Shown here: one piece after another, positions 32,436 through 42,650 of the stretch
Position numbering within the stretch: the stretch's first letter is position 1
Layout: each line of letters opens with the position of its first letter
Assembly: GCF_050947875.1 (NCBI RefSeq)
Contig: NC_134573.1
Coordinates: 33,005,615 to 33,069,614, forward strand
DNA from: Dermacentor variabilis
Lineage: Eukaryota > Arthropoda > Arachnida > Ixodida > Ixodidae
DNA length: 64,000 bases
Direction of reading: 5' to 3'
Notes under the pieces: model-generated
Databases searched by the model: none
Told to the model about the DNA's origin: nothing
What the model saw: the letters and a program-made list of their open reading frames with translations, nothing else
Position numbers and translations under genes: made by a program

Positions 32436-32648
32436 GCTATTGGCACCAAACAACAATCTCGTTATAACTCACGCCGTAGTGAAAGACTCCGAATTCATTT
32501 TGGTCACCTTGGCTTCTTTAGCGTGTACCTAATGCACGGGCGTTGTAACATTTCACCCCCATCTAAATGCGGCTGCCATGGCCGGGATTTGGTCACGCCA
32601 CCTTGTATTTAGCATCACAACGCTATAGTCACAGAGCCATCATGTTGA
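32436..32648 (-). mobile_element. Ruka-like SINE, diverged copy
   Basis: Minus-strand reading gives a degraded tRNA-like head (GATGGCTCTGTGACTATAGC and a B-box-like GACCAAATCCCGG). The family body follows (CCGCATTTAGATGGGGGTGAA, CACTACGGCGTGAG). It is clearly the same family as the copy at 38080 but carries more substitutions, so it is probably older. Confidence 0.78.
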
Positions 32649-33364
32649 GAAAAGTATGGTAAGCGGGAAATACATCAGCGTAACCTACAGAGTAATCATA
32701 ACCTCTAATAGACGCATGTGTACACATGAATGTTCAGTGATCCCTTATATGTTGCAATTCTGTGAAGCACGTTATTGATGATTCCATGGAATTTCTACGC
32801 ATTGAATTTGTGAGGTGTCTCATCTCTGTAATGAACGCCGATACTGTGAGAATAGAAAAACATTGGTCTGTTCAGGGATGATCGCGTTAACGAGTGAGCC
32901 ATCTCGTTTAGATGCAACCCACAGTTACATGGTTCCCATAATAATCGACTAAGATTTTACTGAGAGAGAACTAATGGTATGAAAGCTATCAATATTGGTA
33001 ATGTTGAGGAATTTGTAAGAGAAGAACAGACGTAAAGACAATCAGTGATCATCATAGTAGTGAATGCATTTGCAGGAAGCTTGCGTAGCGCGAGAATCGT
33101 CGCCAAAAGTTCAGCTTAAAATATTGCAATAACATTTGAAAGGGAAAGCGAAAATTGCCATTTACCCGCGTTAAGCACCACGCTACAAGAAAAAAAACTT
33201 ACGGGTTGCCGAGAAAGAAAGCTCCAATTGCGAAAGAAAGATCCTCAGAAACACAACTTCCGAAAAATCTGAGGTCACCTAAGGACTTCTTGCGAGCTGT
33301 AAAGGCGAAAGCATTTATGCCCAATTGGACGCCACTAGCGGTTCTTTGAGTTTTTGCGAGTTCT
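32649..33364. other. No gene recognised
   Basis: AT-rich sequence without a supported exon or repeat family. Confidence 0.4.
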
Positions 33365-33962
33365 TGTGCGTGTGTGCGTGTGTGCGTGTGTGTGTGCGTG
33401 TGTGTGTGCGTGTGTGTGTGCGTGTGTGCGTGTGTGCGTGTGTGTGTGCGTGTACGTGCGTGTGTGTGTGTACGTGCGTGTGCGTGTGCGTGCGTGTGCG
33501 CGTGTGCGTGTGCGTGTGCGCGTGCGTGTGCGTGTGCGTGTGTGCCCGTGCGTGTGCGTGTGTGCGCGTGCGTGTGCGCGTGCGTGTGCGCGTACGTGCG
33601 TGTGCGCGTACGTGCGTGCGCGTGTGTGCGTGCGCGTGTGTGCGTGCGCGTGTGTGCGTGTGTGCGTGTGTGCGTGTGCGTGTGTGCGTGTGCGTGTGTG
33701 CGTGCGCGTGTGTGTGCGTGTGTGTGCGTGCGTGCGCGTGTGCGTACGTGTGTGCGCGTGCGCGTGCGTGTGTGTGCGTGCGTGTGCGCGTGCGTGCGTG
33801 CGTGCGTGTGTGCGCGTGTGTGTGTGCGCGTGCGTGCGTGCGTGTGTGTGCGTGCGTGCGTGTGTGCGCGTGCGTGTGTGCGCGTGCGTGCGCGTGCGTG
33901 TGTGTGCGTGCGTGCGCGTGTGTGCGCGTGCGCGTGCGTGTGTGTGCGCGCGTGTGCGTGTG
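33365..33962. repeat. ~600-bp (GTGTGC/GCGTGT)n alternating purine-pyrimidine tract
   Basis: Strict purine/pyrimidine alternation of GT, GC and a few AC steps runs through the tract, broken only by CCC at 33545-33547. That leaves uninterrupted runs of about 180 and 415 bp. Such sequence readily adopts left-handed Z-DNA under negative supercoiling and is also slippage-prone. Long open frames of Cys/Val/Arg on the plus strand and His/Thr/Arg on the minus strand are artefacts of the repeat. Confidence 0.97.
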
Positions 33963-36714
33963 GCAGTTTCTACGTTCACGTGTTGGCTGTAGAGCGGGCT
34001 CATTTGGACTATATTGCTGAGAAATCACGCACGCCGCATGAAACCGAGGTTCTGCGTGACGGCAGACCGAGGACCCCGCAGCGGTCCTCACAGGGCATCG
34101 ACGCGTCGTCGCGTCGCCGTATCTGCTCCGTCGAGGCGCGCTGGCGATGTGGCGATGCCCTTTCCTCTCACGCAACACTAGGCGTGCTATCGCGGCAGCA
34201 GCTGTTCCGTTTCACCCGCTCTCTTCCGTTGAGGAACGAGCGGGCAAGCGTGAACCATGGTCACGAGCGCGCGAAGTGAGCTTGAGACGTGGTGTCGCAG
34301 CCAATGAGAATTTTAATGCCGTCTCGTTTTTACACACGGCGCCGGCTATTTCGCTCAATAGACCATTTGGCGCTTTCGAATAAATAGCGCCTTTCTTCAA
34401 CTGCTAAGCTTTGTAAGTTTCATTTGTAAAGGTAGGTGAGTACCACATTTCCGTATAGTAATCGAACATGAATAGTCACTCCCGAATATTTACTTAAATA
34501 TCGAGCAGTCAGATGAAAACACATACATTTACAGCAGGAAGATTTGCTTCGGCACAGTTTAACAGCTCTGCTCTAATGAATGGTGCAATAGTCCAGCTAG
34601 CTATCAAGGATGAAATATCAGTTTTAATCACAAGAATACTAATTTCATTTAGAAGAATGCATGAGTTACCTCTCATGAAATTTAGCCTCGTCCCAAACAG
34701 GATTCCCTATGCCTCCCGTATCACTAGCTTTCCAAAAACTGAAAACGTATGGTTGCCGACAACTGAATAAAAATTTATGGGGAAAAATGGCAGACGACCC
34801 TTATCTTTGGCTTACGTGTCTCTTAGTGGCACTCGCACCTACGCGTTGCTGTTTTTCAGGTTAAGCAAATGAACGTCTTTCCACAGTCAAAATATCCGGG
34901 CGAGGAGTGAGGGAGGGCGAGGATGGATGGATGTCATGAGCGTCCCCTCTGGAATGGGGTGGTAGGTTGCTCCAAGCTCTTGCGAGGAGGAAGCGCCAGC
35001 ATGCTCCACCTGGCGGGGCGTAGTCCCCAGAGAGTGGCACACGAAGCGCACCTTAAGCGCCCTCTCCGTTGCTGACATAAGAGCATGTAACGCGCGCGCT
35101 CGCGCGCAGCTATTTCTAAATAACCCTAATTATTCCAGACGCTTCAGCAATTCAACTTGTAACTAAACTTATTCCCTGGTATCATACATATAATGAAGCC
35201 CACAAAAATTGTACTGTACTATTTTTACTATACTTTCCTGATTCGTTTTGAATTTCGTCCCCAGTCGCCTCAGGAGGTGAACAGGAAGTGCTGCGCAAGC
35301 AACAGGAGTATTACTCCATGCTCGTGCCACAAAAAAAGCCGCTTAAGGTCAAGTGTGCCGGAGAGACATTTAAGAAGACCCGTTGCAAGGAAAAGATCCC
35401 TGCTTGGGGCATACACGATAAAACTGCATGACTAGACTGCCAAAAACAATAAATGGCCGAATACAAGAAAAAAATGTCCACTTGTCATGTAAGCTCTCGC
35501 CGCGAAACTAAAATCAAAGCTTCCAGTACCCATCTACATAGCTTTGAAAACTCTGGTTGTTGACGCATGTCCGATAATTTGCGACAATTTGTTTAGCAGA
35601 CCGAGAACAGAAGCCAGGTTTTGACAGTAGGTAGTTTCAAAATATTTGGTTGCTTTTAAATATCAGAACATACGGAATAGTTCATTCTTTAATTCAAATA
35701 TATGTAGTTAATGTATACTATTGAATTCGTATCCGGAATTTCAAATATTTGCCCACCGCTACTTTGCAGCTTCGTGCTACGGATTAATAGATTTAGTTGA
35801 TTTGTTACAGTAATGTTCTACGATTTAACAAGTACAAAATAAGTAGCACAGACGCTTGAATGACAATATTTTCTTACATGGACCTTATTACCCCTTGCGG
35901 TAAACCGCAGAACTGGTTTGCCATATCCAGGGTCCCTGTGCTTCGATTTGCGGATAATTTTGACCTCGGGCTGCCATTTGTTACCCTATTGGTTAGCTAC
36001 GATTGTAGAGCAACAACCGCGGAAATTCATTGGCCCGGAATTTAATCCCTGGACCATCACAAATTTTTCTTCAACTACGAAGTGTTCTTTCTATGAATCC
36101 TCCCTACTAAAAAAAATAAACTCCACATTCCCAGTAACCCTCATATACAATAGAATAATACGGCACATGAGCAAATATTACAGGACATATATATTTAACA
36201 TCCGATTATTGCATTATTGGTTAAGGGGCGTGTGGGTTTCTTCCGTAAGCCTTTATAGGTTTCCTTTGTCGCTTCCTGTTACCACAAGGGTAAGTGACAT
36301 ATTTCCCTTTCGTGAACTTTCCTCTACCTTGCAGGCTTATCGAATAACTGATATACCGCAATCTAGGAGTCCTTAAGGAAACAACCAGCGAAGTAAAGGG
36401 GAGGAAATACAGAACTCAGCCTACTTGTCACGGAGTGAAACGTCTGTCCCTGGCTATAATATATAGGGGAGAGACACCCGTTTTCTCGTTCTCATCGGCT
36501 TCACGGGGAGTTCAGCTGCACGCTTTTGTTCAGTGTTTATAAACTGGCCAGGGGAGCCATTGCTGACCTGCGTCACTCCCTTGAACTCAGCTCTGCGCGC
36601 GTCAGTAGTCGAGCACAATTAGAATGCACTGCTGAACAATGTCGAGGCAGCAGATCGTTTTGTCCAAGCGGATGGGCCGAATCAAAATGCAGATATTTCC
36701 CTGTGTGGGTAAGC
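33963..36714. other. No gene recognised; one candidate LINE-tail fragment
   Basis: About 2.7 kb without a supported gene. The stretch 34920-35082 (GGATGGATGGATGTCATGAG, then GTCCCC...GGGGTGG) looks like the widely repeated 3'-end fragment of a tick LINE in minus orientation, by memory only. A CG-rich run of CGCGCGCGCTCGCGCGC lies near 35092-35108. The rest is AT-rich. Confidence 0.35.
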
Positions 36715-37583
36715 TTATGATAAACACTCGTGGAAAGCTGGATGCAGTGCGCATGACTTCAAGAAAGCCAAGGGACCATTAACTTCTTCAACGGTGAATT
36801 CTATTGTGCTTTGGAAAGAGTTCAGGTGCTGCAGAAAAGGTACGACGTCTTCGCGGCGGATAATGGAAACACAGTCGTCGACATACCGCAGGAACAATTT
36901 TGGAGAGGGCTGGAACATCGTGAGGGTTTTATCTTCGAGGGCTTCCAAAGCAATGTTGGCACAAGACAATGACACCAGTGCTCCCATTACCGTTCCAAAC
37001 ACCTGCCTGTGAAATGATCCATTAAACGAAAAGTATGTGTTGCGTAAGCAAAAATCCAAGAGGCAGCACCCGTCGTCGACTTCGAATGGGGTGCGAGAAG
37101 GCATAGATGTGCCGTTTTGTAATGCTGTTCAGCAGCGGTCAACACCATAATCCACAGGTATGTATGTAAACATAGACTTAACGTAAAAGAAAACCATGAC
37201 GTCTTCGCTGTCTAAAGTCACGTTCCTGACCTTGTCAACAAAACCAGCGGATACCTTTACGTACGTCGGCGTTCGTCCAACGAGGGGTTGGAGCACACCA
37301 TGAAGATAGACAGAGAGACGGTGCAACGGAGAGCGAGTGTAGTCTATATAGGCCGCAGCGGGACATTAGATTTGTGGGCATTGGGCAGGCCGTATATTGC
37401 AGGAGCTGAGCCGTTGTGGCACAGCAGCTGGTTATACAGATGCTGCTTTTCGGGAGGCATAAACTTCAAAACGTCAGTCTGTAGCTTCTGAAGTTCTGAC
37501 TCGGTCTCTCTTGTGGGGTCCCGGTTGACCTTCGACGCACGCAGAGCTGAGTTGAAGAGAGTGACGCAGGATTTGGTCAGCAA
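36715..37583 (-). pseudogene. Penelope-like element RT, minus-strand part (PLE1)
   Basis: Minus-strand blocks in order are IYGLPNAHKSNVPLRPI (37583-37344), LHRLSVYLHGVLQPLVG and SEDVMVFFYVKSMFTYIPVD (37326-37129), and VFGTVMGALVSLSCANIALE with FLRYVDDCVSI (37104-36715). These are the fingers, motif A, motif B and YVDD of Penelope RT. The Asp expected in motif A is Tyr (FFYVKS), so the active site is lost, and frames change twice. The piece ends near 36715 without its own GIY-YIG domain. It faces away from a plus-strand PLE fragment that starts within 100 bp of its 5' end. Confidence 0.8.
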
Positions 37584-37584
37584 C

Positions 37585-38345
37585 GGCTACCCCAGCCAGT
37601 TTATAAAGACTGAAGAAAAGCGTGCAGCTGAACCTCCTGTAAGGCCGATGAGAACTAGAAAACGGGTGTCTCTCCCCAATGCACGAGGCGTGAGTGAGAC
37701 AATCTCAAGAAATTTCAAAGATTATGATGTACAAATCTGCCACGTCCCTTCAAGAAAACTAAAGCAACAACTCGTCCGAGTAAAAGACCGCCTCGAAAAA
37801 GAAAAATTTCCGGGCGTCATCTACAAAATTCCTTGCCAGGACTGCCAGGCGTGCTACGTAGGCGATACGGGGAACCTTAAAAGAAGGCTACAGCAGCACA
37901 GCAGTGATGTAGCCAAAGAACACATTGCTTCCAGCGCCCTGGCAGAGCATCACGAAAGGACTGGACACAGTATTAACTGGCAGTTGGCTTCTATCATCGA
38001 AAGAGAGAAAAAAATATCATCCCGATTGCTCCTTGAATCGTTCTGCATACAATCTACTACTAACACGATAAACCAGACAAACCCGCCGTGGTTGCTTAGT
38101 GGCTGTGGTGTTGGACTGCTAAGCATGTGGTCGCGGGATTGAATCCCAGTCACGGCGGCCGCATTTAAATGGGGGCGAAATGCGAAAACACCCATGTACT
38201 GAGATTTAGGTCTACGTTAAAGATGACCGGGTTATCGAAATTTCCAGAGTCCCCCACTACGGCGTGCCTCATAATCAGAAAGTGGTTTTGGCAATTTAAA
38301 CCTCATATTTGTTTTTTATAAACCGCACACGGGCACCCCTCCCCG
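37585..38345 (+). pseudogene. Penelope-like element GIY-YIG endonuclease part (PLE1)
   Basis: The plus-strand frame encodes the region between RT and endonuclease (RNFKDYDVQICHVPSRKLKQ), then GVIYKIPCQDCQACYVGDTG with a following RRLQQH. This is the GIY-YIG nuclease typical of Penelope elements, preceded by its Cys-rich segment. It nicks the target during insertion. The frame then reads TGHSINWQLASIIERE up to about 38079, where a SINE interrupts it. It resumes at about 38318 (IKPHTGTPPRVV-like). RT is absent, so the copy is 5'-truncated at about 37585. Confidence 0.8.
38080..38317 (+). mobile_element. Ruka-like tRNA-derived SINE, best copy
   Basis: The head starts at CCGCCGTGGTTGCTTAGTGG (A-box) and includes TCGCGGGATTGAATCCCAG (B-box). 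The body continues with GCGAAATGCGAAAACACCCA, CCCCCACTACGGCGTGCCTC and AATCAGAAAGTGGTTTTGGC. It is inserted in the PLE1 GIY-YIG reading frame. ATAAACCAGACA (38068-38079) and ATAAACCGCACA (38318-38329) match at ten of twelve bases and are the likely target duplication. It has the fewest changes of the four copies seen here. Confidence 0.9.
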
Positions 38346-38403
38346 AGTTGTACGCAAGCGCATTACTCCTTCCGGCGCATATATAACAAAGAACATCATG
38401 CAT

Positions 38404-38450
38404 TCGTTCATTGTGAACAAGGCACCCGTATTGGGCGCCGAAACGTCAAT
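38404..38450 (+). ncRNA. Possible hammerhead ribozyme relic of PLE1
   Basis: At the 3' end of the PLE1 fragment, GGCACCC-GTATT-GGGCGCC (38421-38439) forms a stem-loop with one mismatch. It is followed directly by GAAACGTC, the arrangement of hammerhead stem II plus the conserved GAAAC. Penelope-like elements are known to carry hammerhead motifs. The CUGAUGA half of the core is degenerate here (TTGTGAACAA), so this would be an inactive relic. Confidence 0.35.
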
Positions 38451-38460
38451 CCGTGTTTTT

Positions 38461-41400
38461 GAATTTTTTCAGTTGGCAAGTGTACGTTTATCAAGCCATG
38501 TTCTTTCCTTGCCAGACGAGTTTTCGACAAACCCTAGACGTCATATTAAAGCGATCAACACATTCTGATATGCCATGCAGTAGCAAGATGCCCACATTAC
38601 CCTTTGTTGCGTACTCCAGGGTAGCGTATCGTAGTTGCCGAGTTGTAGCCACACCTGCCTATCGAAGCTCGACCAACGTTACTATTGGGGAGCGTGGCGT
38701 GGTCGGCGGGCTGCAGGTATCCGGTAGACCATGGCGACAAAGCAAGGGCGAGACGATTTCTTGTGCGAAACTTGCACGGTTTATTCGAAGGTTGGTGAAA
38801 GATGAAGAGAAAAGAATGAAGTTCGGAACCCCTTAAATAGGCTCTCTACAATCGTGGGAGGGATCTTGCTTCCGTCGACGTCACGTGACCGGCACAGAAA
38901 TGGGCCCCTCCTCCTCTGGGTACACCGAGTCTGCTGCAAGGAGGAGGGCATCCGGCCTCCTGGAATTGTAGACGCTTGTCCGTCTCTTTTGCGCGTTGCT
39001 GGTTCGTGGAAGTTCTCCTGCACAGTTTGGCCGTTCGAGAAAGTGGTCCCTCTAAAGTCGTACACACACAAAAGAGGCCTGTAAATACTGCGGGGCTTCC
39101 ACCAGACCGGCAGACTCTCGAAATGGTCATGGTGAATTAGGAAGTCACGCTTCATTTCGACGAGGCCTGGTGGCAGAAGGTCTGGCGAAATTCCTTTCTG
39201 CACGTGGTGCCAGACGCCAACCGTACCAGCTTGTAGCCCCCAGAGTAAGGGTGATTTAGCTGTTCATATGACATAACTCTGAAGTGCCAACTCATATTAG
39301 CAAATCCACAGGCATGTCCAAAACAATAAGCGTATGCAAAGTGCCCCTGCAATTGTAATTCCACACAGCAGCCGTTATATTCGATGCCGATGCATAACTG
39401 GATGCTAGACAATTCACCGAGTTCATAGACATAAGCACCCTTTCAGATTCGCACCGGGCACGGAAAGCGCAACAAGAGACATAAAATCAGACATATAATC
39501 ACGCCATTTCAATACGTGAGCAAAAACAGTTCAGTCCTAGGCCTAACCGCCACGAGAGCGATTTAGTGCGCTATGGTGACGAGCGATGGCTTCGAGCAAC
39601 AAAACCGACCACCGCTTGAACAGATCACTCGATTCTGGAAATATAGAAATCGTCGCTCGTCTCCCGGAAGTGCTATGAGCGACTAGCCAATAGTGCGAAG
39701 CCGGAACTCGATGTACATACTACCGATTGTCACGCGAAACGAGCAAACGATAGAATTTTTATACGTGCAAGGATAAGAACGTACTGCAAGACCTTCGGAA
39801 ATATTTTATGCTACATTTTGCAGTAAAAACATCAAGCTAAATTACTAAAGCACGTGTCACGCTAGTATCGACGCGTGTTTGCAGCCCTCATACCGGCAAC
39901 ACCGTGGAGGCGTCGCTCAAGATCGTCGCTCGCACGGAGTATGACTTGTAGGCGACGATCGAACGCGGCAGCCATGTCCATCGCGTCGCATCGCTTGTAG
40001 CTGTCGCGCGCAAGATCGCTTATATGGGGTTTATACTTTATTCAGCATAAAACATGTATTCCTCCTGCCTTTTTATTAAGTTCAAAATAACGCGCCCAAT
40101 TGACTTCTTGCAGAATGCAGCTGGATGTCTGCGGCAAAGTTTCTAACTAGCACTGGTGCTGCACGTAACTTCAGCGGTCGCAGATTACCGCTGGCCGAGG
40201 CAGCGTTAAGCGCGCGACTTATTAATAACAAAAGCATGCCGCCAGCAAAATGACGCCTTCTGTTAAGTGACTCCTTATTTCAACAGCGTTACGTACACAG
40301 TAGACTGCAAATTGAATGAATTCAAACACACAAAACGCACGCTAAGCACGCTCGCATAGGCTTGCAATCATGGGCTTGTGAACAAACCATTTTAAGCGTC
40401 CTCTCACCTTACATCTTATTGAACATACCATGGTTCTGGCAGCATTTGCGATTTTCAGAGCTCTTACTAATAGCGGCAAGTTATAAAATTACATGTATTT
40501 ATCGCGACGACTGGCTTTTTGATTGACATCGACAGACACAGCGCGCTTGCGTTGTGCGTAGTTATTGCGTCGGCTAAGCGCCGCGACGACTTCCTGGCGA
40601 TGGCATGTCATATACGCAAAATGTGCACCTATTCGCTTACCGTGCAGGATTTGTTGTTATATCCAACGACTGACGAACGACTGTCTTGTTTTCGCACCAA
40701 CGCGAGATAGCTGTCACACGATCTCCCTTGGATGGCCTTCGCTGCAGCTGGCTGGACGGATTGACTTTCTCCGGTGCTGTGCGGTCCGCGATGTTGAGCG
40801 CGCGCACGGTGGAGCAACTCCGAGTGAAAAAGTAGAGCACTCGCTCCGCGTTCCTTTGAGCTGTGGCTGCCTGTTCTCTTGGAAGCAGAACGGTGTGTTC
40901 GTTACTCAGAGTGCTTGAGAGATGCATCGCCGTGTTCGGGGCCAGCCTCCTACAGTTGAAGCATAATAATATGCTACGTTTTCTGCTCTACTGCCGCAAG
41001 AGTAGAACGAGCATTCTACTCTCTCTCTCTCTCTGAAGGGCAGAGTGAAAAGCAGATTTCAGTCTCTCCATGGTGACGCTGTGAACAATGCATTTCACTC
41101 CACTTGAGATTTTGCGAGAGTAAAACAACGCTTTGAAGAGAAAATTGGCCGCTTCACTCCTGCGATACCCTCCCTATTTTCTGAGTGCACGAAAAAGATA
41201 CATGACGTTTTTATATCATTTATCCGAGACGAAACAAACGGTTTAAAGAAGACACGAGTGAGACAACTTCGTTGGTAAAACGTCGTATATGCCTGCTAAT
41301 GTCCGGCTTAATTACCTTTTTTTAGATAATCGAGAACAGCTCTTCAAAACGTATGCGAAAAGCTGGTCTTGAAATAGGATTGGGAAAGACACAAATGATC

Positions 41401-42473
41401 CCTTTGCCAGGACTCGTCATATATGATTTCTAAACGCTTTTCACACGTTCTTTAAAAGCTGGCCTAGAAGTGGTCTTGAAAGGTTTACGATAATCTGAAG
41501 CTTGCTATTGCGGTTTCCAAATTAGCCGAAGCGTCGCTGTCTAGCGCTACTGAGCTCCTGGCGCAGTGCCAAGCACTGTTGCCTGTAGAGGCCGACGCAC
41601 CCTCGACCAAGTCACCTGAAAGGCACATGTCCATGAAAATGAATTCGCAATGCCGCCTTTGGGATGCAGCAACGATGTTTATAACCAAAATGGGAATGAC
41701 ATCTCGCCAACAAATAGGCGCATCTTGACAATCGGCCATGCCAGGGCTTTTGTGCCAAGAACGCATAAAATGAGCGTACACAAAGAAACACTTTTTTGCA
41801 AGAATAATACTTATGCAAGGTTTGAACAAAATATGAGAACTTGAAAGTAAGTCATATTAAAGCACATCAAGAATGAATAAAACTACGAGAAACAATTCCT
41901 AATAAAATAGAAATTGATCATCAATGACTAGATCATGCATAAACGAAATTCGTAAGTACGCATGAAATGACGAACACAAAGAACGCGAAGTGTGCTCAAG
42001 TTTCTTATTTTACACAGTAAAGAGCACATGCCATCATATGAACAGGCAAGAGTAATATGGAAATTGATATCACAGCAACTGCAAGAATCAGAATGAAAAT
42101 GCGACTTTACTCACATGGTATCTGCCTACAAGCGATGTTACCAATAATCCAAACGCTTGAAAAGACGACAAAGAGGTATAACGACACATATCATAAAAAA
42201 TCAATGCTTCGATAAAAACCAAAGCGGAACATGCTATCCTCTAAAATATTGCCTGTATGGTACATCAAATAAAGTAATGGTGACAGAAATAAGGTATCAT
42301 AAAACTAAAAAAAAACAATCTAGTGAATGATCCGAAAAAATACTCAAACAAGGAAACCTCCGTAACAAGCGAGCACCAACGTAATACAGAGTACGATGAG
42401 TCTGAGTAACGTTATGCACAACTAAAACAATCTTAGTACTCTAGTACACGAGAAATTAATGTGCAAATTTGCG
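38461..42473. other. No gene recognised
   Basis: About 4 kb with no supported exon. The phrase ATCGTCGCTCG occurs at about 39648 and 39926, within a GC-richer 39580-40020 block that may be an unrecognised repeat. A short (CT)n run lies at about 41020-41033. Open frames at 38781-39203 and 40565-40918 show no domain. Confidence 0.4.
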
Positions 42474-42650
42474 GCCGCGGCGGCCGCATTTAGATGGGGG
42501 CTACATGCGAAAACACCCGTGTACGTAAATTTAGGTGCATGGTAAAGAACCCCAGGTGGTCTAAATTTCCCGATTCCCCCACTACGGCATGCTTCATAAT
42601 CATAAGATAGGGTTTTTGACTCGTACGACCCCATAATTGAATTTTTGTTC
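42474..42650 (+). mobile_element. Ruka-like SINE, headless fragment
   Basis: Starts at GCGGCGGCCGCATTTAGATG, that is, just after where the tRNA head ends in other copies. It continues through the family body (ACATGCGAAAACACCCGTGT, AAGAACCCCAGGTGGTC, CCCACTACGGCATGC) to GACCCCATAATTG. Loss of the 5' head fits premature stopping of reverse transcription. Confidence 0.85.

Noticed and set aside
33315..34279. Long Cys/Val-rich and His/Thr-rich open frames on both strands
   Set aside because: They are translations of the alternating GT/GC tract; a repeat without stops opens all frames. No domain, start context or splice support.
36526..36720. Possible N-terminus of a Penelope ORF on the plus strand
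   Set aside because: Too short and without a recognisable Penelope N-terminal block; it does not connect to any RT on that strand.
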